A stretch of 31,214 nucleotides of DNA from Zoogloeaceae bacterium (lineage in GTDB: Bacteria > Pseudomonadota > Gammaproteobacteria > Burkholderiales > Rhodocyclaceae). Shown one piece after another: positions 9,230 through 16,655 of the stretch; positions within the stretch are counted from its first letter, which is position 1, and each line of letters starts with the position of its first letter. The notes under the pieces are model-generated. The model was not told where the DNA came from, searched no databases, and worked only from the letters and a program-made list of their open reading frames with translations. A program made the position numbers and the translations under genes. The stretch is from positions 1 through 31,214 of the forward strand of contig JAISPO010000023.1 of NCBI GenBank assembly GCA_031274855.1. Reading direction: 5' to 3'.

Positions 9230-9512
9230 TGTGGAAAAAATTGCCCGCGCCATTGAAGCCGATGCGGGACAAGAGATTGCAGGACTGCGCGAGTCGTTGG
9301 CGCAGGCCAAGCGCGGCGAGTTTGCCGCTGTACACACACCGGAAACCATCGCGGCACGCAAGCGTGGCCGTCCCGTCGGAAGCACGAAAGCGGATACAAA
9401 AGTGGCGGTCAAGCTACGGCTCGATCCCGAACTGCTGACTGTTTTGCGTGCTACGGGCGAAGGTTGGCAGACGCGCGTCAACCACATCTTGCGCGAACGG
9501 TTCGCGCTGTAA
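9210..9512 (+). CDS. BrnA-type antitoxin with AT-hook-like motif
   Basis: This 100-residue protein starts at GTG 9210, with GAGGA at 9196-9200 as ribosome-binding site. The C-terminal 35 residues (VAVKLRLDPELL, then GEGWQTRVNHILRERF) are the ribbon-helix-helix-like BrnA antitoxin domain, which binds operator DNA and represses its own promoter. Upstream of it, residues 50-57 (RKRGRPVG) resemble an AT-hook. The N-terminal third is helical and probably holds the toxin contacts. The start lies inside the toxin gene. BrnA normally pairs with BrnT, so its partner here is unexpected. Confidence 0.82.
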   Translation: MKLKNINVEKIARAIEADAGQEIAGLRESLAQAKRGEFAAVHTPETIAARKRGRPVGSTKADTKVAVKLRLDPELLTVLRATGEGWQTRVNHILRERFAL

Positions 9513-9532
9513 AGAACGGCAGGTATGCGTGG

Positions 9533-9733
9533 GTGAATGACGAAAACACCCTGCGCGCTTATGAAAGCGGCGACGATGCTTACCGTGTGTTCCGCAAGAT
9601 GTTGAACAAAGGCCAGCCGCCGGACGATTGGGATACGCTGCTGCATGAGGCTTGCGCGGAAGGTCTGCGTTTACAGAGCTTCGCGGCGGGCTTCGCCGGT
9701 TCTTCGGCAGATTCCCAAAAAGGGCGCAAGTGA
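9533..9733 (+). CDS. Small hypothetical protein, 66 residues
   Basis: The frame runs from a GTG at 9533 (GGCAGG 9 bases upstream) to a TGA at 9731-9733, just before the EI24 gene. The product starts MNDENTLRAYESGDDAYRVFRKML and is mostly helical and acidic in its first half, with no recognised domain. A longer reading from TTG 9464 would overlap the antitoxin by about 50 bases and is less likely. It could be a third component of the toxin-antitoxin locus or a decayed antitoxin-like gene. There is no independent support for translation. Confidence 0.4.
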   Translation: MNDENTLRAYESGDDAYRVFRKMLNKGQPPDDWDTLLHEACAEGLRLQSFAAGFAGSSADSQKGRK

Positions 9734-9749
9734 ACAGAAGGAAGAAGTC

Positions 9750-10475
9750 ATGGCTGATTTTCCTGAAATAGCTACCGCCAGCGCGCGCGCCGTGCGTGAT
9801 CTCGGTCGCCGCGACATTCTCTGGCATGCCTTGTGGCCGCCTTTGCTGGCCCTCTTCATCTGGGCGGGGATTGCCTCGCTGACCTGGCGGCAGCTTGCCG
9901 GTTGGCTGCTCGGCGAACTGCCGGATTGGGCTTGGCTCAACTGGCTCGGCGCGTGGCTCGTGCATGTCGTGCTGGCGCTGGCTTTCGCGCCGCTGATTTA
10001 TTTCACCGCGCTGCTGCTGGTGGCGGTGGGGGCGCTGCCGCGCATCATGGTAATTGTCGCGCAACGCGATTATCCCGATCTCGCCCGCTACAGTTCCGCC
10101 AGCACCGCTTTCTGGGGCAGCCTGTGGAATACCGTGGCGGCGGGAGCGATTTTCATTGTTGGATGGCTTATCACGCTGCCGCTGCTACTGGTGCCGGGCG
10201 GCCTGCTGATACTGCCTTTGCTTTGGAGCGCATGGCTGAATCAGCGCACTTTCCGCTACGATGTGCTGGCCGAGCACGCGACCGCCGAGGAACGCAACAA
10301 GCTGATCGCACGGGGAAAGGGGCGCTTCCGGCTGGCTGGTTTCATCGCCGCGCTAGCGGCGCATGTGCCGATCATCAATGTGCTCGCGCCCGCTTTCGGT
10401 GCTTTGCTGTTCACGCACCTGGGCCTGTCGGCCCTGCGGCAATTACGTATGAAGGAGGGCGTATGGGTGGGATAA
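9750..10475 (+). CDS. EI24-domain (CysZ-like) inner-membrane protein
   Basis: The 241-residue product is strongly hydrophobic, with about four long membrane segments (near residues 25-50, 60-95, 125-160 and 205-230). The pattern, with an amphipathic cytoplasmic loop rich in charges (QRTFRYDVLAEHATAEERNKLIARG), matches the EI24/CysZ superfamily. CysZ itself takes up sulfate, but many betaproteobacterial members have no known substrate. The ATG at 9750 is preferred over an upstream start at 9645, which would overlap the small ORF and add a basic non-membrane stretch. Only 30 bases separate it from the acyl carrier protein gene, so it may be the first gene of the biosynthetic operon or simply its neighbour. 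Confidence 0.75.
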   Translation: MADFPEIATASARAVRDLGRRDILWHALWPPLLALFIWAGIASLTWRQLAGWLLGELPDWAWLNWLGAWLVHVVLALAFAPLIYFTALLLVAVGALPRIMVIVAQRDYPDLARYSSASTAFWGSLWNTVAAGAIFIVGWLITLPLLLVPGGLLILPLLWSAWLNQRTFRYDVLAEHATAEERNKLIARGKGRFRLAGFIAALAAHVPIINVLAPAFGALLFTHLGLSALRQLRMKEGVWVG

Positions 10476-10505
10476 GCAATGCGGGTTCGACTTTGAGCGC
10501 AAGAC

Positions 10506-10775
10506 ATGAACATTGACCACGTATTTCTGATCGAGCTGAAAGCCCTGATTCTCGACGCCGTGGAGAAGAGCGAACCGCCGGACGGCTTGCGCGACGACGA
10601 GCCGTGGTTCGGCGACGATTCCAGACTTGGGCTGGATTCGCTCGATGCGTTGCAGATTTCGATGGCGATACAAAAGAAGTATGGCGTGCGCATGTCCGAC
10701 AGCAAGGAAACGCGGCGGGCGCTGGTGTCGTTGCGGGCTTTGGCCGAACATCTGCGCGCCCGTATGCACACATGA
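10506..10775 (+). CDS. Acyl carrier protein
   Basis: This 89-residue protein has the four-helix carrier fold and the phosphopantetheine site LGLDSLDALQ, with Ser45 as the attachment residue. An acidic stretch (DDEPWFGDDS) precedes helix II, as in acyl carrier proteins that dock with ketosynthases. It is distinct from the housekeeping AcpP, which is shorter and carries a different DSLDTVELVM-type sequence. The stop overlaps the ketosynthase ATG (ATGA), so the two are coupled. It is presumed to carry the growing chain in the pathway encoded downstream. Confidence 0.9.
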   Translation: MNIDHVFLIELKALILDAVEKSEPPDGLRDDEPWFGDDSRLGLDSLDALQISMAIQKKYGVRMSDSKETRRALVSLRALAEHLRARMHT

Positions 10776-11836
10776 GCGCGAACATTTCCGGTTGTGGTCT
10801 GGCCTGTGCGCTGGGGCTGGATTTGGCCGAGTGCGCGGCGAACCTGCGCAGGGGTGGCCGAGTGCCGGAACAGCGCGCCCTGCCCGGTGGCATGGGGGGC
10901 GAATTTCCTTATTTCGCAATTCCGTTTTTTGATGGCGACTGGTACGGCCGCGCCCGCGTACTGGTGACACGGGTGGCTGCCGAGGCAGGCGTCCGGCCCG
11001 GTTGCCGGGGCGCTTTGCTGCTCGCCACCTCGTCATTCGACATCGGGGCCGTGGAAACGGGCGCGACCGGCGCTACAGTGGGCGGCTACCATGCCTTCAT
11101 CGCTCATGTTGCCGGCTGGCTGGACTGGGCCGGCCCGGTCTATGCCGTCAGTACCGCCTGTACCTCCAGCCTCAACGCCATCCTCATGGCGCAAACGCTG
11201 CTGGCTGCCGGTGAGGTGGAGGAAGTTCTGGTACTTGGCGTTGAACTCGAGAACCGCTTCACCTTGGGCGGCTTTGCCGCGCTGCAATTACTGTCGCGTA
11301 CGACCGGTCAACCCTTCGGCGCACAGCGGGATGGTTTGACACTGGGCGAGGCAGTTGCGGCGGTACGCCTGTCGACGCGCGATTCGGCGAGTTGGCGCGT
11401 ACTCGGCGGCGCGCATGTTTTGACCGGCAGCAATCCGGCCGGCGCATCCGAAACCGCGCTGGCGGCGATGCTGGCTCAGACGCTGACGGCCAGCGGCCTG
11501 CGTGCCGCCGATATCGACCTCATCAAAGTGCAGGCCGCCGGTAGTCCCGCCAATGACGCCATCGAAGCGGCTGCCCTGTGCGCCGCCTTCGCGCCGCTGC
11601 CGCCGCTGGTATCGCTCAAGGGGGCCATCGGCCATGTCATGGGCGCTTCCGGCGCTGCCGAGATTGCCTTGCTGACGGCTTGCATCGATCAGGCCGCTTG
11701 GCCTGCCGTGACCGGAGCGATTGATATCGGACTCGGCGTCGAACTCGCTACGGCCATGCCGCCGGTACAACGGTTGCTGGCAACGATACTCGGCTTCGGC
11801 GGCAGTCATGCCGCCATAGTTCTGGAACGGACATGA
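10772..11836 (+). CDS. Beta-ketoacyl synthase (KAS I/II-like) with substituted first catalytic His
   Basis: This 354-residue thiolase-fold condensing enzyme has nucleophile Cys130 in VSTACTSSLNAI. The second catalytic His is retained in SLKGAIGHVMGASG (K283, H288). The first catalytic His, normally in HGTGTPxND, is replaced: the aligned segment reads QAAGSPANDAIE, with Gln254 at the His position. The protein is about 50 residues shorter than FabF. In family terms it should condense an ACP-bound starter with malonyl-ACP, but the Gln may alter or weaken malonyl decarboxylation. The true start is ATG 10772, overlapping the ACP stop; the upstream extension of the frame is ACP shadow. The next gene encodes a partner KS-like subunit. 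Confidence 0.85.
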   Translation: MSANISGCGLACALGLDLAECAANLRRGGRVPEQRALPGGMGGEFPYFAIPFFDGDWYGRARVLVTRVAAEAGVRPGCRGALLLATSSFDIGAVETGATGATVGGYHAFIAHVAGWLDWAGPVYAVSTACTSSLNAILMAQTLLAAGEVEEVLVLGVELENRFTLGGFAALQLLSRTTGQPFGAQRDGLTLGEAVAAVRLSTRDSASWRVLGGAHVLTGSNPAGASETALAAMLAQTLTASGLRAADIDLIKVQAAGSPANDAIEAAALCAAFAPLPPLVSLKGAIGHVMGASGAAEIALLTACIDQAAWPAVTGAIDIGLGVELATAMPPVQRLLATILGFGGSHAAIVLERT

Positions 11837-12342
11837 GTGCTTTGACAATCGCCGGACGCTGTAGCGAAACACCGCCTGCCGCAGACTGGCGCGAACGGCT
11901 GACGAAAATGCTCGGCGAAAAACCGCGGCGCATCGGCCTGTGGGCCGAGCTGGGCCTGTATGGCGCTTTATCCTGCATGGCGGCGGCTGGCGAATCGACG
12001 CTGCCGGACGGAGCGCTGCTGTTGGCGGGCAGCCGCAGCGGTACACAGGCGGCGACCCGCGCCGTACTCGGCCAGATGAAAACCGATCTGCCCATGCCGC
12101 TCACCTTCCTGCAAACCCAGCCCAGTCAGTTGCTGACCCAACTGGCCGCCTGCCTGAACTGGCAGGGCAACGCCTGTTTCCTTGCCGGCGCAAGCCTCGC
12201 CGAACTGCAAGAATGGGCTGTACTTCAAATGGGGCCAGCCGGTGCGCTGATCGGTTGGCTCGATGATGCCGAAGGCGGCTCAATCGAATGGCTGCGGATA
12301 TTTCCTGCCGCCCAGTGTCAGCGTGGCGCGATTGACCGGTAA
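11833..12342 (+). CDS. Ketosynthase-like protein resembling a chain-length factor
   Basis: The product has 169 residues and overlaps the ketosynthase stop by ATGA. It resembles the Ketoacyl-synt_2 family found next to ketosynthases in aryl polyene clusters. A LLLAGSRSGTQAATR strand-turn (about residues 62-76) is followed by MPLTFLQTQPSQLLTQLAACLNW and the FLAGASLAELQEW segment, matching the half-thiolase fold order. No active-site Cys is present in the expected position. The likely role is a non-catalytic partner of the upstream ketosynthase, forming a KS/CLF-like heterodimer. The assignment is by pattern resemblance. Confidence 0.6.
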   Translation: MSALTIAGRCSETPPAADWRERLTKMLGEKPRRIGLWAELGLYGALSCMAAAGESTLPDGALLLAGSRSGTQAATRAVLGQMKTDLPMPLTFLQTQPSQLLTQLAACLNWQGNACFLAGASLAELQEWAVLQMGPAGALIGWLDDAEGGSIEWLRIFPAAQCQRGAIDR

Positions 12343-12383
12343 AATGAGACTCCTTACGCGCTTGCGCTCATAATCTTTTCCAC

Positions 12384-13373
12384 GTGGCTGAATTGAACAG
12401 CGGCAAATCGTCATGCTTCGGCACCAAAAAGCGGGTGCTGGCGTTGTCCTATTCACAAACGGGGCAACTGACGCGTGTGCTGGAGCGCATCATCGAACCG
12501 CTGCGTCAGGATGGCGCGATTGAGGTTTATGTCGAGACCCTCCGGCCACGGCGGCCGTTTCCGTTTCCGTGGAAATTCTTTCGTTTTCTCGACGCCTTTC
12601 CGGAATCCGCGCACATGACGCCGCCGGAGATTGAGCCGTTGACGCTGACTGGCGACGAGGCTTTCGATCTCGTCATTCTGCCTTATCAGGTCTGGTTTCT
12701 CGCGCCTGCGCAGCCGGTGGTCGCTTTTCTGAAAAGCCCGCAGGCGCAAAAGCTGCTGGCCGGTAAACCAGTGGTGACAGTCATTGCCTGCCGCAACATG
12801 TGGCTGCTGGCGCAGGAAAAAATGCGCGGCCTGTTGCAGTCATGCGGCGCACGCCTGCTCGATAATGCCGTGCTGATTGATACCAGCCCGACCATGGTTA
12901 CTTTGTTCACCACGCCCCTATGGCTGCTGACCGGCAAGCGCGACTTTCTGCCGGGGCTGCCGCCGGCGGGGGTGGCCGAGGCGAGCATTGCCGCGACGCG
13001 CCGTTTCGGTCTGGCGCTGGCCGACGCTCTGCGGGACGGACGTGAGCGCGGTACTGCGCCCCTGCTCTCGGGCTTGGCCGCTGTTGATGCCAACCCGCGG
13101 CTGCTGTTTTCAGAAAAAGTGGCAACCCGCAGTTTTTTCATTTGGGGTAAGCTGCTACGCGCCGTCGGCGCGCCGGGCCAGATCCGCCGTGTTCCCTTCC
13201 TCGTGCTTTATCTGGTTTTTCTATTAACGATGATTCTGACTGTCGTGCCGGTTAGCCTGTTGCTTCAGGTTCTGTTGCGTCCGCTCATGCAGCGCCGCTT
13301 CGCGCTGCTCAAGCAGCGCTTTGAACTGCCCTCGGGATCGGGGCGAGAAAGGATGATGCAGTATGACCATTGA
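12384..13373 (+). CDS. DarA-type dialkylresorcinol condensing enzyme
   Basis: The 329-residue product starts at GTG 12384. Near the N terminus is a flavodoxin-like strand-loop, KRVLALSYSQTGQLTRVLER (residues 16-35). PFPFPWKFFRFLDAFPES (57-74) and the FDLVILPYQVWFLAPAQP segment follow, a combination characteristic of DarA family proteins. DarA-type enzymes join two beta-keto acyl chains to build a cyclohexanedione that becomes a dialkylresorcinol. Residues 270-298 form one or two tight membrane segments followed by a basic tail, so the enzyme is probably membrane-attached. It ends 11 bases inside the DarB-like gene. The 41-base gap before it is the largest inside the cluster's biosynthetic core. 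Confidence 0.8.
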   Translation: MAELNSGKSSCFGTKKRVLALSYSQTGQLTRVLERIIEPLRQDGAIEVYVETLRPRRPFPFPWKFFRFLDAFPESAHMTPPEIEPLTLTGDEAFDLVILPYQVWFLAPAQPVVAFLKSPQAQKLLAGKPVVTVIACRNMWLLAQEKMRGLLQSCGARLLDNAVLIDTSPTMVTLFTTPLWLLTGKRDFLPGLPPAGVAEASIAATRRFGLALADALRDGRERGTAPLLSGLAAVDANPRLLFSEKVATRSFFIWGKLLRAVGAPGQIRRVPFLVLYLVFLLTMILTVVPVSLLLQVLLRPLMQRRFALLKQRFELPSGSGRERMMQYDH

Positions 13374-14505
13374 TGTTTTCTTGACGCGTACCGCTGCCTT
13401 CCTGCCCTTCGAGCCGGTCGGCAACGACGAGATGGAGTCGGTGCTCGGCATGGTCGGCGGTCAGCCGTCGCGGGCGCGGCGCATGATTCTGCGCAGTAAC
13501 GGCATTCAGCGCCGCCATTACGCGATTGATCGCGCCACCGGCGAGCTGGCCATGACAAACGCGCAACTGGCGGCAACAGCTGTGCGCAACCTGGGCGATG
13601 CTGCCGAGATTGGCCCCGTCGATTGCCTGGCCACAGGCACCTCGCGGCCCGATCAGTTAATGCCCGGCCACGGCGTCATGGTGCATGGCGAACTCGGCTG
13701 GCCGCGGCTCGAAGTGTTGTCGCTCTCTGGTGTCTGCGTTGCCGGCGCGGCGGCATTCAAACATGCCTGGCTGGCGGTGCGGGCCGGTGATGCGCGGCGG
13801 GCTGTCGCCGTTGCCTCAGAAGTGGCCTCTGCTGTTTTTCGTGCCTGCAATTTCGAGGCCGAAGTTGAGTACAAGGTGCAACAACTCGCCGAGCGGCCCG
13901 AGCTTGCCTTCGAGAAGGACTTTTTGCGCTGGATGCTCTCGGACGGTGCTGGCGCGGTGCTGCTGGAAGCCGCGCCGCGCGGGCCGCTTAGCCTCAAGGT
14001 CGAATGGGTGGAGTTGTCATCGGCGGCCCATGAACTGCCGGTCTGCATGTACTCTGGCGCGGAGAAGAATCCTGACGGCTCGCTGACTGGCTGGCAACAT
14101 TTTTCGGCCAAGGAATGGGGCGAGCGTTCGATATTCTCCGTCAAGCAGGATGTCAAGCTGCTCAACGAAAACGTCATTCGCGCTACACTGACCGAACCGC
14201 TACGCGCGCTGGCGCGCAAACACAATCTGACGGAGCGGCGGATCGACTGGTTCCTGCCGCACTATTCATCCAACTTCTTCGCTGAGCCGGTCGCTGCCGG
14301 TGTGGCCGCCGCCGGTCTCGATATTCCGCGCGAACGCTGGTTCACCAATCTGACGGAAAAAGGCAATACCGGCTCCGCTTCGCCCTACATCATGCTGGAT
14401 GAATTGTTCCGCTCCGGACGCATCCAGAAAGGGCAGTCTTTGCTGATGTACATTCCAGAAAGCAGCCGTTTTTCCACCGGCTTCATTTATTTGACGGCGG
14501 TGTGA
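13363..14505 (+). CDS. DarB-type beta-ketoacyl-ACP synthase III
   Basis: This is a 380-residue KASIII-like enzyme with the full catalytic triad: Cys125 in SLSGVCVAGAA, His300 in DWFLPHYSSNFF and Asn335 in TEKGNTGSASPY. In dialkylresorcinol pathways DarB elongates an acyl chain to the beta-ketoacyl partner that DarA condenses. AGGATG at 13350-13355 serves as ribosome-binding site. The ATG lies 11 bases inside the DarA-like gene, consistent with translational coupling. Nothing catalytic is missing. Distinguishing DarB from a general FabH relies mainly on the adjacent DarA-like gene and the length. Confidence 0.88.
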   Translation: MTIDVFLTRTAAFLPFEPVGNDEMESVLGMVGGQPSRARRMILRSNGIQRRHYAIDRATGELAMTNAQLAATAVRNLGDAAEIGPVDCLATGTSRPDQLMPGHGVMVHGELGWPRLEVLSLSGVCVAGAAAFKHAWLAVRAGDARRAVAVASEVASAVFRACNFEAEVEYKVQQLAERPELAFEKDFLRWMLSDGAGAVLLEAAPRGPLSLKVEWVELSSAAHELPVCMYSGAEKNPDGSLTGWQHFSAKEWGERSIFSVKQDVKLLNENVIRATLTEPLRALARKHNLTERRIDWFLPHYSSNFFAEPVAAGVAAAGLDIPRERWFTNLTEKGNTGSASPYIMLDELFRSGRIQKGQSLLMYIPESSRFSTGFIYLTAV

Positions 14506-14900
14506 TGGATGTCGATAACGTTCCCCAAGAGGGCAATCGCACCATGGGCGGCCACCGCCGCGTCATGTATGCGCGCGCTCAAGATGGCCGCATCGTCAGC
14601 GTGCTGTCGCGTGGTGGCGAAGTCGACGAAACGGTGACTTTGCAGGCGCTGGCGCGTTTCGGTGAATTGACCGAAGCAGCGCGGGCGCGCGTAATTAACG
14701 GTCAGTCTTCGCCGCTTGAATACTGGATGTACGCGAAGCGCCTCGATCCGCCGCAACTGGCGCAAATCACCGGCTTCTGGCAATGGCGCATCCGCCGCCA
14801 CTGCCAGCCGCGGCGTTTCGCCAAACTTTCTGCGGTCATTCTGCAACGCTATGCCGATGTGATGAACATTACCGTCGAGCAGCTCAAACAGTTGCCATGA
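14505..14900 (+). CDS. Small basic protein with degenerate Cro/CI-like HTH
   Basis: I do not recognise a named family. The 131-residue product starts at ATG 14505, sharing its A with the DarB-like stop; GTG 14502 is an alternative one codon earlier. Residues 81-130 (DPPQLAQITGFWQWRIRRHC, then FAKLSAVILQRYADVMNITVEQL) have the spacing of a Cro/CI-type HTH: two short helices, a linker, then a helix ending in a GI-type VEQL motif. The N-terminal part is a short beta-rich segment. It is coupled at both ends to biosynthetic genes, so it may be a pathway regulator or a structural helper. Confidence in a DNA-binding role is modest. Confidence 0.6.
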   Translation: MDVDNVPQEGNRTMGGHRRVMYARAQDGRIVSVLSRGGEVDETVTLQALARFGELTEAARARVINGQSSPLEYWMYAKRLDPPQLAQITGFWQWRIRRHCQPRRFAKLSAVILQRYADVMNITVEQLKQLP

Positions 14901-15892
14901 ACATGCTGATCGAGAGCTTCCGGCATCGCCACGCCGCCCATTGCGAGAGCGGCGTCGCATCGTCCATGCTGTCCCACTACGGCGCGCCGATCACGGAAGC
15001 GATGGCCTTCGGCCTGTCGTCGGCGCTGACGTTCGCCTATCTGCCCTTCATCAAGTTTGCCGGTTTCCCGCTGATTGCTTTCCGCATGCCGCCGAAGGCG
15101 ATCCTGAAGGGGATGGTCAAGCCGTTCAAACTCAAATTTCATTTCGAAACCTTCCGCGATCCCACGCGCGGCATGCAGCGGCTCGATGAACTGCTGGCAC
15201 AGGGGCGCATTACCGGCATCCAGACTTCGGCGTTCTGGCTGCCTTATTTTCCCGCCGACATGCGCTTTCATTTCAACGCGCACAACTTGATTGTCTATGG
15301 CAAAGAGGGCGAGGATTATCTGATCAGCGATCCGGTCGCCGAAGAGCCGCAACGCTGTGACGCCGAAAATCTGCGCAAGGCCCGCTTCGCCACCGGCCTG
15401 ATGGCGCCCAAGGGCCTGCTTTACTATCCCGAAGCCATCGGCCAGAAAACGGTAACGCCGGAAGCGGCGCTGCGCGCCATCAAAAAAACGGCGCGCATCA
15501 TGCGCAGTCCGGTGCCAATTGTCGGTGTGCGCGGTATGCGCATGCTGGCCAAACGCGTTGCCAAACTCGATCCGGCAGATAAGCTGAGCCTGAACTATGC
15601 CGGTCATATCGTCCGCATGCAGGAAGAAATCGGCACTGGCGGCGGCGGCTTCCGTTTTCTCTATGCGGCTTTTTTGCAGGAGGCCGCCGATATCACCAAT
15701 CGTCCCGAACTGAAAACGCTGGCGGAACGGCTTAACGAAATCGGCGATGGCTGGCGCGAGTTCGCGCTCAAGGTGGTGCGCATGATTAAAGGGCGCGAGG
15801 CTTTCCAACCGGCCCAACTGGGCGAGATGTTGCAGGCGCTGGCGTCGCGCGAAGACCGGTTCTTCCGGCAACTGAAAGCTGCGGCGGCCTGA
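14897..15892 (+). CDS. BtrH N-terminal-domain protein, probable acyltransferase
   Basis: The 331-residue product starts at ATG 14897, overlapping the previous stop. The N terminus HRHAAHCESGVASSMLSHYG (residues 10-29), followed by TEAMAFGLS, is the hallmark of the BtrH_N family, with Cys16 as the presumed nucleophile. A second His-containing stretch, RFHFNAHNLIVYGKEGEDY, and DPV follow at about residues 122-147, as in papain-like BtrH domains. BtrH itself moves an acyl group from a carrier protein to an aminoglycoside. Here the ACP encoded in the same operon is a logical donor. The C-terminal half is helical (DUF4872-like). The acceptor is unknown. Confidence 0.75.
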   Translation: MNMLIESFRHRHAAHCESGVASSMLSHYGAPITEAMAFGLSSALTFAYLPFIKFAGFPLIAFRMPPKAILKGMVKPFKLKFHFETFRDPTRGMQRLDELLAQGRITGIQTSAFWLPYFPADMRFHFNAHNLIVYGKEGEDYLISDPVAEEPQRCDAENLRKARFATGLMAPKGLLYYPEAIGQKTVTPEAALRAIKKTARIMRSPVPIVGVRGMRMLAKRVAKLDPADKLSLNYAGHIVRMQEEIGTGGGGFRFLYAAFLQEAADITNRPELKTLAERLNEIGDGWREFALKVVRMIKGREAFQPAQLGEMLQALASREDRFFRQLKAAAA

Positions 15893-16653
15893 TGCTGACC
15901 ATTCGTCAGATCGCTTATCGCTATCCGGCATCGACGGAGGCGGCGCTGACTGATGTTTCCTTTGCGGCCACCCGTGGTCAGGTACTGGGCCTGCTCGGGC
16001 CTAACGGCGCGGGCAAGACCACGCTGATTGCGCTGCTGGCCGGATTGTTGCGCTTGCAAGCCGGAGAGATTACGGTTGATGGCTTGCCTCTTGCGGCTAC
16101 CCGCGCGCGCAAGCCGACGCGCATCGCGCTGGCGCCACAGGAATATGCGTTTTATCCAAGCCTGACCGTGACGGAAAATCTCGACTGCTTTGCCGGTGTC
16201 GGCGGCCTGTTTGGATCACGGCGGCAGCAACGAATCGGCGAGTGTTTGGCGTTCGTCCAAATCGAGCGCCATGCCCACACCCGCGCGGCCCGGCTTTCTG
16301 GCGGCCTCAAGCGGCGGCTTAATCTGGCGATTGCCCTGCTGCATGAGCCGGAGCTGTTGCTGCTGGATGAGCCGACCGTTGGCGTCGATCCGCAGTCGCG
16401 GGTTTTCCTGCTTGACGCAATACGCAAGCTGGCGCAATCCGGTTGCGCGGTCATCTATACCTCGCACTACATGGAGGAGATCGAGGCGATTGCCGATTAC
16501 GCCGTTTTTCTCGATGAAGGCCGCGTGGTCAAGCAAGGCCCGCTGGCGGAACTGCTGGCGGAGGCCGATGCCGCCGGACTGCGCGCGCGGCCCAGACACG
16601 GCAATCTGGAACAGTTGTTCATGGCGCTTACCGACCATTCGCTGCGAGGCTAA
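15892..16653 (+). CDS. ABC transporter ATP-binding protein
   Basis: The 253-residue nucleotide-binding subunit has all expected motifs: Walker A GPNGAGKT (36-43), Q-loop Gln83, signature LSGGLKRR (135-142), Walker B LLLLDEPT (155-162) and H-loop His192 in TSHYMEE. It belongs to the CcmA/drug-exporter type that pairs with ABC-2 permeases. It is not LptB: it lies on the opposite strand from lptA and is followed directly by a permease gene. Its ATG overlaps the BtrH-like stop by one base (TGATG). Confidence 0.93.
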   Translation: MLTIRQIAYRYPASTEAALTDVSFAATRGQVLGLLGPNGAGKTTLIALLAGLLRLQAGEITVDGLPLAATRARKPTRIALAPQEYAFYPSLTVTENLDCFAGVGGLFGSRRQQRIGECLAFVQIERHAHTRAARLSGGLKRRLNLAIALLHEPELLLLDEPTVGVDPQSRVFLLDAIRKLAQSGCAVIYTSHYMEEIEAIADYAVFLDEGRVVKQGPLAELLAEADAAGLRARPRHGNLEQLFMALTDHSLRG

Positions 16654-16655
16654 AC

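Noticed and set aside
15892..16653. ABC ATPase as LptB of the neighbouring lpt genes
   Set aside because: It is on the opposite strand, translationally coupled to the BtrH-like gene, and followed by its own ABC-2 permease.
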